This document shows positions 1 to 9,405 of a stretch of DNA of 64,000 bases, one piece after another; within the stretch, counting starts at the first letter, position 1, and every line of letters begins with the position of its first letter. The translations under genes and the position numbers were made by a program. The DNA comes from Methyloceanibacter stevinii (GTDB lineage Bacteria; Pseudomonadota; Alphaproteobacteria; Rhizobiales; Methyloligellaceae): assembly GCF_001723355.1 (NCBI RefSeq), contig NZ_LPWE01000005.1, forward strand, positions 62,001-126,000. The letters are read 5' to 3'. The notes under the pieces were generated by a model. The model saw only the letters and a list, made by a program, of their open reading frames with translations, ran no database searches and was not told the origin of the DNA.

Positions 1-593
1 CATCACGTCGGTCCAATCCTCGAACGTCGCCACGCGGAAGAGCGTCAGCATCGCGATGGAGATGTTGCCCCACAGGGTCGGATTGATCTCGGCGAAGAAA
101 ATGCTGCCGGCGGCGCCGTAAATGTAGAAGATGATGAACATCAGAAGCGTCACGTATCCCATGCGCGGGATCGCCTGCAGCAGCGCATTCAGCAGCACCT
201 GCAGTTCTGGGATCATCGACACGAGCCGCATTACCCTGAAGATGCGCAGGAGCCGTCCGAGAAGCGCCATTTCGCTCTCGTCGATGGGAATGAGGCTGGC
301 GGTCACGATCACGAAGTCGAAGATGTTCCACCCTTTCGAGAAGAACCGCTTCAGATTGTGCTCCGCCGCCATACGGATGAGCAGCTCGACCAGAAAGAAG
401 ATCGTCACGGCATAGTCGAGGGCCTTGAGCCCCGCGGTGAGCTTCGGCCCTAGGGGGTAGTGCCGATGCCCACCTTGAGCGCCGAAATCACGATGACCGT
501 GATGACGAACAGCTCGAAAATCTTGTTGCTGCGGATATCGATGAATAACTTTTTCAGACCGGGGGCCCGGTCCAGCACTGTCTTGTCGTTCAT
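1..593 (-). CDS. Voltage-gated cation channel (ion transport protein), 3' end beyond window, frameshifted
   Basis: Single-repeat six-helix channel of the bacterial voltage-gated sodium channel type, predicted in the inner membrane. From the ATG at 593 the frame reads 47 residues and stops at 450-452. The adjacent frame continues the protein to the window edge if one base is restored near 453-460. The continuation shows S2 (AVTIFFLVELLIRM), S3 (IFDFVIVTASLIP), an arginine-bearing S4 (GRLLRIFRVMRLV), a long S5 and the start of the pore. The pore segment reads FRVATFEDWTDVM and resembles the T-x-E-x-W selectivity filter of BacNav channels. Ion selectivity is inference. The break looks like a dropped base, not a real truncation. 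Confidence 0.8.
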
Positions 594-790
594 TCGTCTC
601 TCGGTATCGGGTCCTTCGTGGCGCTCCGTTGATCGGCGATCCTAGCGAGGATTATGGTTGAAAGGCGTATGACACCGCGCCGCTCTTTGCCAGCCGTACG
701 GGTCGCGCCGGTCCGGGCGTGGACAGGCCCAATCGGCTCCGGGGGCGGCTGCCCGGCCGTCGCCAATGGTCGTCGTGTCGATGCGATCGG

Positions 791-1075
791 CTAGGAGGAG
801 AGGCCGCGCTTGAGATCGTCGAAGGTCAGGGCCGGAACGACGTCGATGGCCGCATCCAGCGCCGCGAACATCATCTCGTTCAATTTCGGTAGGAGAGCCA
901 CGTCCTCCAGGTCGAAGAAGATGTAGCCCGCGCGCTCGCCGCCCTCGAGCATGAAGTAGGCGGCTTCGGCCTGAGTTTCGGCGATCACGGCCTGGATGAC
1001 CTGTCCCAAACTGCCATCCTGAAAGGCTTCGTTTCCGCGTTCCACGGGAATTGAGAATCGCATCATCATTCGCAT
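791..1075 (-). CDS. Small conserved hypothetical protein
   Basis: 94 residues, starting MRMMMRFSIPVERG, with a good AAGGAG ribosome binding site 9 bases upstream. There is no signal peptide or membrane segment. The pattern of a beta strand (MRFSIPV), a glutamate-rich helix, a strand-turn (YIFFDLED) and a helix (ALDAAIDVVPALTFDDL) fits a compact ferredoxin-like alpha/beta fold. I recall similar short proteins in other bacteria but no assigned function. It is a single-gene unit on the minus strand between the channel gene and the LssY-C-type gene. Confidence 0.65.
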   Translation of the reverse strand: MRMMMRFSIPVERGNEAFQDGSLGQVIQAVIAETQAEAAYFMLEGGERAGYIFFDLEDVALLPKLNEMMFAALDAAIDVVPALTFDDLKRGLSS

Positions 1076-1224
1076 TGCAGGCGTCTCCTTGGTGTCGGTT
1101 CACCGTAGCCAATCCGATATGCAGAAGAATGACTTAGGCAGGAATTTCTGCGGCTCGCCTTGTTGTAAATCTGTCATGAGAGAGGGCTACAGTCCGAACT
1201 TCCCTGACTATTATCTAGTCCTCA

Positions 1225-1259
1225 GAAAGCCCCGGGCGCCTCGTGCGGCCGGGGTTTTC
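1225..1259. terminator. Bidirectional rho-independent terminator
   Basis: An 11-bp inverted repeat (1225-1235 with 1249-1259, one G-T pair) around a 13-base loop. A T-run follows it on the plus strand and lies inside the arm on the minus strand. It sits just downstream of the LssY-C-type gene that ends at 1288, so it probably ends that transcript. Confidence 0.65.
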
Positions 1260-1287
1260 TCTCGTCCTTGCCCGTTCGACGCGGCGC

Positions 1288-2130
1288 TCAGGCCACGGGC
1301 GGGGCCGCCTCCGCCGTGAGCGGCGCGACGGCAATGATCCCGTCGGTGACGTAGTGGTTGACCTTTCCCGCCCCCAATTCCTCGCCCGCCTCGTACAGAT
1401 CGACGACACCGATCGTGCCGTGCCGGGAAAGCTCGGCCATGATGAAGTCCCGTTCGGCGTTGGTGTCCGAGTCGGTCGCGTGGGTGATCTGGAAGGTCAG
1501 GCGCGTCAGCGAAAAGCCCGTATCCTTGGTGCCCGCTCCCACCCAAAGGACGCGCTCGCGGGTGTCGGGCCGGTTGGTGCCATGCCAGAAAACATCGTCC
1601 ACGGTCTGGGCCTCGGTCAGGCACTTCGCCCAGAACCGGACGTGGTGGCGTTTGCGCGGGCTGTTTCCGATGGGCTTCTGGAAGCCGATGTCCTGGCCGC
1701 GCCCGAACAGGTAGAGCGTCGAGAATGGGGCCTTGGGATAGGACGCGTTCAGGACGAACGCTCTGACCATGCCCCAGGAGCTCGACAGCGTGAGCGGGTC
1801 GGCCTCGTGCCACCCCGCCTTTGCGAAGGCGGCGCGCAGTTCGTCGAAGGTCCCCTCCAAGGCCAGGTTGACGGGATCGCCCGGCAGGCCGTCGCCGGTA
1901 ATGGTGAAACTCGGCACGTGCTTGTGCCGGAGGACCATGAGGCCCATCCGCACGATGTAGGGAAGGATGACGTAGGCCGCGAGCGCATAGGTGGCCGCGA
2001 GCGCGAGGACCGACGGCAGTTCCCCGTCGACCCACTGGAATACGTTGACGATCAGCCAGATGCCAACGGCGCCGAGGCCGAGGACCACCAGACGCTGCAG
2101 GATCAGAATCACGAGTCTCACGGCGCTCAA
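1288..2130 (-). CDS. LssY C-terminal domain membrane protein
   Basis: 280 residues. Two hydrophobic segments lie at the N-terminus (about 5-28 and 38-62), followed by a soluble domain. That domain has the features I associate with LssY-C (PF14067): a segment around RKRHHVRFW, WVGAGTKDTG, ITHATDSDTNAERDF, and a late YVTDGIIAVAPL strand. LssY is known from the Legionella type I secretion locus lssXYZABD, but the enzymatic role of the C-terminal domain is unclear to me. The start is uncertain: this frame opens with TTG at 2130 and has a GTG at 2121, and neither has a strong ribosome binding site. It is a single gene. Confidence 0.7.
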   Translation of the reverse strand: MSAVRLVILILQRLVVLGLGAVGIWLIVNVFQWVDGELPSVLALAATYALAAYVILPYIVRMGLMVLRHKHVPSFTITGDGLPGDPVNLALEGTFDELRAAFAKAGWHEADPLTLSSSWGMVRAFVLNASYPKAPFSTLYLFGRGQDIGFQKPIGNSPRKRHHVRFWAKCLTEAQTVDDVFWHGTNRPDTRERVLWVGAGTKDTGFSLTRLTFQITHATDSDTNAERDFIMAELSRHGTIGVVDLYEAGEELGAGKVNHYVTDGIIAVAPLTAEAAPPVA

Positions 2131-2175
2131 TAGAGCACAGATTCGGGTCTGTCGCTCTCGTACTGTAAGCGCTAG

Positions 2176-2198
2176 AGGGGAGCGCCGGGCGCTCCCCT
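2176..2198. terminator. Strong hairpin downstream of the outer-membrane protein gene
   Basis: Perfect 10-bp inverted repeat (2176-2185 with 2189-2198) with a 3-base loop, 29 bases after the stop of the outer-membrane protein gene. No clear T-tract follows on either strand, so it may instead be an mRNA-stabilising hairpin. Confidence 0.5.
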
Positions 2199-2226
2199 GA
2201 TAACTGTTTGAACTAGGCCCTTTGGT

Positions 2227-3537
2227 CTAATCGCCGAGGGTAAAGTAGCGCGTCACCCCAATTCGACCCACGTGCATATCGTTGTCGAAGTAGCCGTTGG
2301 ATTGATAAGTGTCCTGATAGCTGTACGACTGCGTCTGGGCACTCTTCGACGAACTCTGGTAGGTGTAGCTGTCGCAGCACGAGCCGCCTTCGACGGAGCT
2401 AGAGGAGCCCTTGGATCGGGAGCTGTTGGTCAACCGAGCGCTCTTTGAGAACCTCTCCTTGCCGAAGTTCGTGTAGCGATACTCTGCCCGAAGCGTCCAT
2501 TTCGAGGAGAGTCTTTGTTCGAGGCCGCCGCCCACCGTAATGCCGTGAGATCCGAAGTCTGAGATCTGGCCGTAGCCGACGCTAAAGGGGAGATCTTCGA
2601 CATTGAAGTGTCCGTAGGACCATCCAGCCAGTCCGTAGACAAGCGTATTCGGCGTTGCGAGGTAACCGGCCCTGCCGATGACCGATACCATCCAGTCGAG
2701 TTCGAGCTTGTTATGTTCGTCGTATGTATAGGTCTGATTTTCGGAGTCAGTCTCGGTACTCTTTGATTGACCGGTGTCTCCGTCGCTTGAGCTGGACGAC
2801 GACGACCCTCTTCCGGTGGTCCGCCTGCTTCTTTTCTCCTCCGGAATTGTCGACTGGAACAGCATTTGGCTCAGGCCCCCTTCCACTTGGATGCCGGCCA
2901 CAACGCGCGGCGTAACGTGCATGCTCGCGCCGAGATAGATATCCGCGAGCGCGCCGTTGTTCCATTCGGTTCCGGCGCTTCGACCAGACACGTACTCGGT
3001 AGTGTCTTGGATGCTACGACTCAGATCGGTATTCGAATTGGTCGAACCGTCGGACCTATTGCTGCTGGTGCTGTCCCATTCCTGCGTGGACCGCGATTGA
3101 TGCCGGTTCCAGTATCTTGAACTAGAGCCGGTCCCGCCGAAGCCCACGGATGCCCCCCAGTACAGCCCCGACCAGTCGTTTTCGCGTTTAGGCTCCATGT
3201 CATTCGCAGGAGAGGATACGCGCATTGGGCTTTGTTCTGAGCCTGTGCCTGCGAGGGAAGCCATGACGAGAGCCGTCTCAGGCGGTCCCGAGGAATCGCG
3301 ATCTACGGTTTCCGCCTCAAGCTGCTTCAGCCTCGCTTCGAGCACTTTGACCCGTTGCTCCAAAGGTGCGAGCGCGTTCACCCGCGCTTCAAGCGCGGCT
3401 ATAGATTCTTGAAGTTTTGAGATGGACGGTGAGCCGCTGGCCAATCCGACCGATGGAACTGCGCAGGCCGCGGCAACCCCAACTGAAAGTAATAGCGCGC
3501 GTGCCATGTGAGCACCGCCCTGAAAACGCTGCAACAT
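2227..3537 (-). CDS. Outer-membrane beta-barrel protein with serine-rich loops
   Basis: 436 residues from ATG 3537 (GGGGG upstream), or 426 from ATG 3507, which begins the signal peptide MARALLLSVGVAAACAVPSVGLASG. A coiled-coil stretch (about 38-75, ISKLQESIAALEARV onward) follows. After a linker, the rest alternates aromatic-rich strands (WSGLYWGASVGFGG, DWMVSVIGRAGYLATP, WTLRAEYRYTNFG) with long Ser/Thr/Asn/Asp/Gln-rich stretches, and ends in GRIGVTRYFTLGD. The strands and glycine turns resemble the OmpA/OMP_b-brl porin-like family. The low-complexity stretches would be surface loops. Base composition is less GC-rich than its neighbours. Its function is unknown; surface display or adhesion is inference. 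Confidence 0.75.
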   Translation of the reverse strand: MLQRFQGGAHMARALLLSVGVAAACAVPSVGLASGSPSISKLQESIAALEARVNALAPLEQRVKVLEARLKQLEAETVDRDSSGPPETALVMASLAGTGSEQSPMRVSSPANDMEPKRENDWSGLYWGASVGFGGTGSSSRYWNRHQSRSTQEWDSTSSNRSDGSTNSNTDLSRSIQDTTEYVSGRSAGTEWNNGALADIYLGASMHVTPRVVAGIQVEGGLSQMLFQSTIPEEKRSRRTTGRGSSSSSSSDGDTGQSKSTETDSENQTYTYDEHNKLELDWMVSVIGRAGYLATPNTLVYGLAGWSYGHFNVEDLPFSVGYGQISDFGSHGITVGGGLEQRLSSKWTLRAEYRYTNFGKERFSKSARLTNSSRSKGSSSSVEGGSCCDSYTYQSSSKSAQTQSYSYQDTYQSNGYFDNDMHVGRIGVTRYFTLGD

Positions 3538-3651
3538 ACTACCCCCAAGTAGCTTTCTGGACTGCCGGAGCCATCGAGTGATGGACCCATCGACACTTTC
3601 TAGGGGGCTAGCTTAGCAGCAAAAATACAATCCAGGGTAGTCGTTGGAGTA

Positions 3652-4476
3652 CTAGTGTGCCGTCCAGCCGCCGTCGGCGGAGAGGGTGGTGCCGGTGATC
3701 GAGGTGGCCGCGTCCGAGGTGAGGAAGAGCGCGATGCCGCCCAGTTCCTCGACGGTCGCGAAGCGCTTGTTGGGCTGGCCTGCAAGGAGAACGTTGCGGA
3801 TGACGTCTTCGCGCGGGATGCCGTGGGCTGCCGCCTGTTCGCCGATCTGCTTCTCGACGAGCGGCGTGTAAACGTAACCGGGGCAGATGGCGTTGCAGGT
3901 GATGCCCTTTTCAGCCGCTTCCAGGGCCGTGACCTTCGTCAAGCCAACCATGCCGTGCTTGGCCGCCACATAGGCGGATTTGAACGGCGAGGCGATGAGG
4001 CCATGGGCCGAGGCGACATTGATGATCCGGCCCCAGCCCTTCTCGACCATGCCCGGCAGCGCGAGCCGGGTGGTATGGAAGGCCGAGCTCAGGTTGATCG
4101 CGAGGATCGCGTCCCATTTGGCCACCGGGAACGTCTCGAGCGGCTCGACGTGCTGGATGCCCGCGTTGTTGACCAGAACATCAATCGCGCCGAATTCGCC
4201 GAGGATGAACTTGAACATCTCTTCGATGTCCTCGGGCTTGGACATATCCGCGCCGGAATAGGTCACGGGCACCCCAAATTCTTCGGCGATCGCGTTCTGC
4301 TCCGCGTCGATTGCGTCGGGGTCGCCGAACCCGTTGAGGACCACGGCGGAACCGGCGGCCGCGAGCGCACGGGCAATGCCAAGACCGATACCGCTGGTCG
4401 AGCCGGTGACGAGGGAGACTTTGTCTTTCAGGCTTTGGGTTGCGGCCGTGCCTTGCTCGGGGGTCATGAGATCCAT
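3652..4476 (-). CDS. bdhA: 3-hydroxybutyrate dehydrogenase (short-chain dehydrogenase/reductase)
   Basis: Interconverts D-3-hydroxybutyrate and acetoacetate with NAD(H), a step in polyhydroxybutyrate and ketone-body use; cytoplasmic. The Rossmann motif TGSTSGIGLGIA, the NNAG strand cap, the catalytic Ser...YVAAKHG pair and the C-terminal ITGTTLSADGGWTAH are all present. The sequence between them (QPNKRFATVEELGGIALFL) matches the bacterial 3-hydroxybutyrate dehydrogenase subgroup. I choose ATG 4476 (274 residues) because AAGGAC lies just upstream. ATG 4467 would also fit, and the longer open frame to 4551 adds an unlikely leader. It is a single-gene unit. Confidence 0.85.
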   Translation of the reverse strand: MDLMTPEQGTAATQSLKDKVSLVTGSTSGIGLGIARALAAAGSAVVLNGFGDPDAIDAEQNAIAEEFGVPVTYSGADMSKPEDIEEMFKFILGEFGAIDVLVNNAGIQHVEPLETFPVAKWDAILAINLSSAFHTTRLALPGMVEKGWGRIINVASAHGLIASPFKSAYVAAKHGMVGLTKVTALEAAEKGITCNAICPGYVYTPLVEKQIGEQAAAHGIPREDVIRNVLLAGQPNKRFATVEELGGIALFLTSDAATSITGTTLSADGGWTAH

Positions 4477-4652
4477 CGTCCTTGCGTCCTTCGCTGTCCA
4501 GTACCGGTCACGGCCGGGCGGGGCCGATGCCGGATACAGGTTAGCGTGCACAGGCTATTGGAACTATGACGCAAGCCGTCACACGTGGAAGCCCCGTGCG
4601 CGGCGTCCGGAGAGACTGCCGAAGCCCGTCGGGGGCCTGTCTTGCCGGACGT

Positions 4653-4787
4653 CTAGCTGCCGGTACGGTCGCCGCCGCCCTGCTGCTCGGTCAGCATGCG
4701 GTCGCGCTGCATTTCCAGCCACATGGCGTTCACGACCGCGAACATCGCGGCCAAGGGCAGCCCGAGAAGCCAAGCGAAATACCACAT
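4653..4787 (-). CDS. cydX: Cytochrome bd oxidase small subunit CydX
   Basis: A 44-residue single-helix protein, MWYFAWLLGLPLAAMFAVVN..., followed by an amphipathic tail. The opening W-Y-F-A-W-x-L-G is the hallmark of the CydX/YbgT family, which stabilises the haem centres of cytochrome bd. AAAGGAG lies 9 bases upstream of the ATG at 4787. The gene begins 17 bases after cydB stops, as last gene of the cyd operon. Confidence 0.93.
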   Translation of the reverse strand: MWYFAWLLGLPLAAMFAVVNAMWLEMQRDRMLTEQQGGGDRTGS

Positions 4788-4804
4788 CGTGTCGGGCTCC
4801 TTTC

Positions 4805-5968
4805 TTAGTAAACGGAGTCGGAGGAACCGGTCACCTCCGCCTCGGTCACCTTGCCCCACAGGACCTTGTAGACCCAGGCCGTGTAGGCGAGGACGATCGG
4901 CATGAAGATGACCGTCGCGATCAGCATGATGAACAGCGTGTTGTGGGACGACGATGCATCCCAGACGGTCAGCGAGGAATTCGGATCGAACGACGAGGGC
5001 AGGATGAAGGGGAACATCGTCAGTCCGACGGACGAGATGGCGCCGAAGATGCCGAGCTGCGACCACAGCAGCGTGGAGACTTCGTGGTCCGAGCGCAGAT
5101 CCCTGACGGCCATGATCATGCCGGCGAAGCCCAGGATCGGTGCGATCACGATCCACGGCCGGTCGGCATAGGCCGTCAGCCATGTGCTGGTGCGCGTCAC
5201 CTCGGAAAAGAGGCGGGTTGGACGGCCCGTCGGCGACCTCTCCCACGATGGCGTAGCCTGGAAGCCGAAGGCGAGCCACAGGCCGGCCAAGGCAAAGCCG
5301 GCGATTGTCACCATGCCCGCTACCGATCCGATGGAGCGTGCCCGCGCGGCCACGGGGTCCTCGGCCTTCAGGGCAAGCCAGGCTGCGCCATGGGTCAGCA
5401 GCATGGCCACGGACACGATGCCGGTCAGAAGCGCAAAGGGGTTGAGCAGGTCGAGGAATTTCCAAAGATAGGAGCTGCCCTCGTAATAGGAGACCAGTTC
5501 CGGCGACAGCCTGAAGGGCACACCTTCGAGGACGTTTCCGACCGCGACACCGAAGATGAGAGCAGGGACCGCGCCGCCGACGAACAGCGCCCAGTCCCAG
5601 GTGCTGCGCCAGGCCTGTCCGTCACGCTTGGAGCGATATTTGAACGCGACGGGTCTCAAGATGAGTGCCGCGAGCACGGCGAACATCGCCAGATAAAAGC
5701 CGGAGAAGCTGACCGCGTAGACGAGCGGCCACGCCGCGAAGATCGCGCCGCCGCCAAGAATGAACCAGACTTGGTTGCCTTCCCAGACAGGGCCCACCGT
5801 GTTGATGGCGATGCGGCGCTCGATGTCGGTCTTCGCCACGAAGGGGAGAAGTGCGCCAACGCCCATGTCGAAGCCGTCCGTCATCGCGAACCCGATGAGG
5901 AGAACGCCCAGAAGCACCCACCAAATGACGCGAAGAACGTCGTATGTGATCAAGTCGGCAAGGATCAT
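4805..5968 (-). CDS. cydB: Cytochrome bd ubiquinol oxidase subunit II
   Basis: 387 residues, a polytopic inner-membrane subunit that pairs with CydA in the bd-type oxidase. This enzyme oxidises ubiquinol and reduces oxygen with high affinity, without pumping protons. It opens with the family signature [20 protein letters not shown], then [11 protein letters not shown] and [10 protein letters not shown]. About eight or nine hydrophobic segments can be seen. Length agrees with the E. coli protein (379). It starts 5 bases after the cydA stop and is translationally close to it. No break in frame. Confidence 0.96.
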   Translation of the reverse strand: MILADLITYDVLRVIWWVLLGVLLIGFAMTDGFDMGVGALLPFVAKTDIERRIAINTVGPVWEGNQVWFILGGGAIFAAWPLVYAVSFSGFYLAMFAVLAALILRPVAFKYRSKRDGQAWRSTWDWALFVGGAVPALIFGVAVGNVLEGVPFRLSPELVSYYEGSSYLWKFLDLLNPFALLTGIVSVAMLLTHGAAWLALKAEDPVAARARSIGSVAGMVTIAGFALAGLWLAFGFQATPSWERSPTGRPTRLFSEVTRTSTWLTAYADRPWIVIAPILGFAGMIMAVRDLRSDHEVSTLLWSQLGIFGAISSVGLTMFPFILPSSFDPNSSLTVWDASSSHNTLFIMLIATVIFMPIVLAYTAWVYKVLWGKVTEAEVTGSSDSVY

Positions 5969-5973
5969 GACAT

Positions 5974-7635
5974 TTACTCCGCGGGGGCCGGGGCGGCGAG
6001 AGCGCCCTCATCCATTGCACCCAGCCGGCGCTCATGCTGCGCCTGCCAGGCTTCGGTTTCCTCGACGTCCTGGAACGGCCCTTTCCGGATGTATTTGATC
6101 ATCAGGGCCATCTCGATGATGAAGAGGATCGAGTAGAAAGTGACGAATCCGGCCAAGGTGATGAGCAGATCCTGCACCGAGAGCTGGCTTGCGGACAGCG
6201 CTGTCGGCAGCACCCCATCGACCGTCCAGGGCTGGCGGCCGAACTCGGCAACGAACCAGCCCATCTCGGCCGCGATCCAAGGGGCTGGGATGAGGAACAC
6301 CGCGAAGATCAAGGCCCAACGCGGATAGCGCTCGCCGCCGAAGCTCGACTTCCAGAAGAAGTAGGCCATGAAGGCGATGAACAGGAAGCCGAGGCCCACC
6401 ATGATGCGGAACGCCCAGAACAGCGGCGCGACCCCGGGGATCGTGTCGTTGGCGGCTTTCGCGATCTGCTCCGGCGTGGCTTTGGCCGGATCGTCCACAT
6501 AGCGCTTCAGCAGGAGTGCAAAACCGAGATTGTCGGAATTGTCCTCGAACGCCTTGCGAAGTTCCGGCGCGATCGTCACGGCGGAGGGGTCTCTATCCGG
6601 TCGAATACCGCTTGCCCGGGCCGCCTCTCGTTCGGCGCGGATTTGCATCAGCGCGTCGTAGGCCACGACGCCGCTTTCGATGCGCTTTTGCGCTTCGGCG
6701 ACGAGTTCCTCGATGCCGGGAATCGGGTCGGTCAGGGAGCGCGTGCCGATAATGCCCATGACCCAGGGAATGTGGACGGCGTAGTGCGTCTCGCGAGCTT
6801 CCTGATCGGGGAAGCCGATCAGCGTGAAGGAGGCCGGCGGCTTCTCCGTCTTCCACATGGCCTCGATCGCGGCGAGCTTCATTTTCTGGGTGTGGCTGGC
6901 CGTGTAGCCCGATTCATCGCCAAGTACGACGACGGACAGCGCTGAGGCGAGGCCGAACGCGGCTGCGACCGATATCGATCGGCGCGCCAGTTCCACATGG
7001 CGGTCCTTGAGCAGGTACCAAGCCGAGACGCCAAGGACGAAGACCGAAGCGGTGACATAGCCGGCCGAAACAGTGTGTACGAACTTGGCCTGTGCGACGG
7101 GGTTGAACAGGACGTCGTAGAACGACGTCATTTCCATCCGCATCGTGTCCGGATTGAAGACGGAGCCGACGGGGTTCTGCATCCAGCCATTGGCGATCAG
7201 GATCCAGAGCGCGGAAAGGTTCGACCCGAGCGCCACGAGCCAAGTCACCGTGAGGTGGCCGACTTTCGAAAGCTTGTCCCAGCCGAAGAAGAAAAGGCCT
7301 ACGAAGGTCGCCTCGAGGAAGAAGGCCATAAGGCCCTCGACGGCGAGCGGCGCTCCGAAAATGTCGCCGACATAGTGGCTGTAGTAGCTCCAGTTCATGC
7401 CGAACTGGAATTCCATGGTGATGCCCGTCGCGACGCCCAAAACGAAGTTGATGCCGAACAGGGTGCCCCAGAACTTGGTCATCTGCCGCCAGATCGGCCG
7501 GCCGGTCATGACATAGACCGTTTCCATGATCGCGATGATGATCGACAGACCCAACGTCAGCGGGACGAAGAGAAAGTGATACATCGCGGTCATCGCGAAT
7601 TGCAGTCGCGATAGTTCGACGACACCGAGTTCCAT
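5974..7635 (-). CDS. cydA: Cytochrome bd ubiquinol oxidase subunit I
   Basis: 553 residues, the haem b558/b595/d subunit of cytochrome bd. Haem ligands correspond to His20 (AMYHFLF), His187 ([10 protein letters not shown]) and Met412 (FRIMVGLGF). The conserved acidic residues Glu100 and Glu108 of the inner haem pocket are present. The quinol-oxidation signature GRQPW is at 466-470. The periplasmic Q-loop between the H187 region and FRIM is long, as in the E. coli L-subfamily. It is followed by cydB and cydX and preceded, after 108 bases, by cydC, so assembly exporter and oxidase form one transcription direction. Confidence 0.97.
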   Translation of the reverse strand: MELGVVELSRLQFAMTAMYHFLFVPLTLGLSIIIAIMETVYVMTGRPIWRQMTKFWGTLFGINFVLGVATGITMEFQFGMNWSYYSHYVGDIFGAPLAVEGLMAFFLEATFVGLFFFGWDKLSKVGHLTVTWLVALGSNLSALWILIANGWMQNPVGSVFNPDTMRMEMTSFYDVLFNPVAQAKFVHTVSAGYVTASVFVLGVSAWYLLKDRHVELARRSISVAAAFGLASALSVVVLGDESGYTASHTQKMKLAAIEAMWKTEKPPASFTLIGFPDQEARETHYAVHIPWVMGIIGTRSLTDPIPGIEELVAEAQKRIESGVVAYDALMQIRAEREAARASGIRPDRDPSAVTIAPELRKAFEDNSDNLGFALLLKRYVDDPAKATPEQIAKAANDTIPGVAPLFWAFRIMVGLGFLFIAFMAYFFWKSSFGGERYPRWALIFAVFLIPAPWIAAEMGWFVAEFGRQPWTVDGVLPTALSASQLSVQDLLITLAGFVTFYSILFIIEMALMIKYIRKGPFQDVEETEAWQAQHERRLGAMDEGALAAPAPAE

Positions 7636-7718
7636 GACAAACGGTCTCCCAGCCTTTGGTGCGCACTTCTCAGCTCCGAGACCTTACAGCCACGGCGCGC
7701 GGGACGCTCTTAACACCC

Positions 7719-7739
7719 TGTCACAGGGACACTGTGACA
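7719..7739. promoter_or_regulatory. Perfect inverted repeat between cydC and cydA
   Basis: TGTCACAG, 5 bases, CTGTGACA: an 8-bp perfect palindrome located 5 bases after the cydC stop and about 84 bases before the cydA start. It could be a regulator operator for a cydAB promoter, or an RNA hairpin that ends or processes the cydDC message. No T-tract follows on the minus strand, which slightly favours the operator or processing reading. Confidence 0.5.
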
Positions 7740-7743
7740 TACC

Positions 7744-9405
7744 TCAAATGCGGGGAGAAACAGTCAGGGCACACCGGTGCCCGAAGACGGGGTGCCCAGC
7801 CCCCCGATGAAGCGCCGCCACAATAGCAGCATCCGGCAGCGCCCGGCGAATGCCAATAAGTACGAGGTGTGAACTTTCATCGTCGAGCCCTTCGGTGGGC
7901 TCGTCGAGCAGCAGCAGGCGGGGGCGTTTCAGCACGGCGCGCGCGAGGCATAGTCTCCTGGCTTGCCCGCCGGAGAGACCGGCGCCGCTCTCGCCGAGTT
8001 GTGTATCCAACCCACCGCGCGCGCGAACGTGTGCTGGAGATCCGCCGCCGCCAAGGCCGCCCACATCTCGTCGTCGGTCGCGTCGGCGGCCAGGGCCAAA
8101 TTCTCGCGGACCGTGCCGCGCAGAAGTGCGCTGCGTTGGGGGACCATGGTGACAACCTCCCGGAACGCCGTCTCTTCCCAATCGGACGGCGGCTTTCCGA
8201 GAACGGCGATTTCCCCGCCGCCGTCCTGCGGGTCCGTCGCCAGGAGCCCGGCGATCTGCAGCAGGAGTGTCGTCTTGCCGATGCCACTCGCGCCCGTGAG
8301 AGCGGCGGCGTCGCCGCGCGCAGGTCGAGGCTGAAATCGGGGCGCCGAATGGTGAGCACGGCCGGCTCATCTCCACGCGTGGGAGCCGGCGCTGGCTGGC
8401 GGGCGCTGCTTGTAGGAATCGCGGTGCGTAAAGGCTGGGCCGCATCGAAGCCGCCGATACGCTGCGCGGCGCCCGCCATGCGCCCGAGTTCGGCGAAGCC
8501 GCGCCGCAACGGCAGGACCGTCTCCGCGAGGGCCAATGCCACGAACACGCCGATGGCGGCGACGGCGGCACCTGTGCCATTTTCCGTCACCAGCCAGCCG
8601 CCGATCGCAAGCGCCGCCCCGGCGACGAGCGTGACGAGAACGCTCAAGCGGAACGCGGCGGCGCGCTCCGCCTCGTCGAGTTGCTTCGCAGCTTGCCGGA
8701 GCCTTCCGTCCGTCGTCAGCAGCACGTCTTCCCGTGCGCCGATGCGGCCCCGCAGGATCAGAGCTTCGCGGTCCCGGATCGTGTCAATCAGCCCACGCCG
8801 CAGGCCTTGGGCCTCTATCTCGGCTGTGTGCGATGGGTGCAGGCCCTCGCGACCGAGGTGCCACAGGATCAGCGCGGCGAACGGCACATAGCCGATGAGG
8901 ATGGCCCAGGCCATAGGCCACCCGACGAGCCACCCCAGGACCCAGAACACGGCGACATGAGCCAGCAGTGCCGCCGTGACCGGGAGCAACAGGCGCAAGG
9001 CAAGCCCGTCCAGCGCATCCACGTCGGCGACGATGCGCGTCAGAACGCCTTCGCTGCGCAATTGCATGAGGCCGCGCGCGTCCCGCGTCGCCTCCTGTTC
9101 CAGTAGTCGTACGCGGAGCTTTGCCAGCGCGCGCAAGGTCGCGTCGTGGGTGAGGAGTCTTTCTCCATAGCGCGCAGCGGCGCGGCCGAGCGCCAGGAAG
9201 CGGACGCCCGCCGAGGGACGGAAGAAGTCGAAGGCGATGCCGATGCCGGCGATGCCAGCAAGGCCCGACGCGTGATGAACCAGCCCGACAGGCCAAGCAG
9301 GGCCGCGCCCATGAGCAGCACCGTGATCGACAGCAGGGCACCGCGGGCCATGGCCCAGGGCGCCGCGCTCAGCAGGAAGCGCAGGACATGGGCGAGCGCT
9401 TTCAT
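7744..9405 (-). CDS. cydC: ABC exporter subunit CydC (cysteine/glutathione export for cytochrome bd assembly), three apparent frameshifts
   Basis: With CydD it forms the heterodimeric inner-membrane ABC exporter that sends cysteine and glutathione to the periplasm, needed for assembly of cytochrome bd. It starts at ATG 9405, inside an ATGA overlap with the cydD stop. The pieces read MKALAHVLRFLLSAAPW...LSGWFIT, then (after about 9272) ASGLAGIAGIGIAFDFFRP with the membrane domain. After about 8308 come Walker A TGASGIGKTT and MVPQRSALLRGTVREN. After about 8020 come TQLGESG, the signature LSGGQARRLCLARA and Walker B LLLLDEPTEGLD. Each break is repaired by restoring one base. Length repaired is about 554, as expected for the family. 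I read it as an intact gene with sequence errors; true decay cannot be excluded without reads. Confidence 0.85.

Noticed and set aside
4334-6136. A 600-codon plus-strand frame opposite the cyd genes
   Set aside because: Arg/Asp/His-rich shadow of cydB, cydX and flanks; the minus-strand genes have family motifs and ribosome sites.
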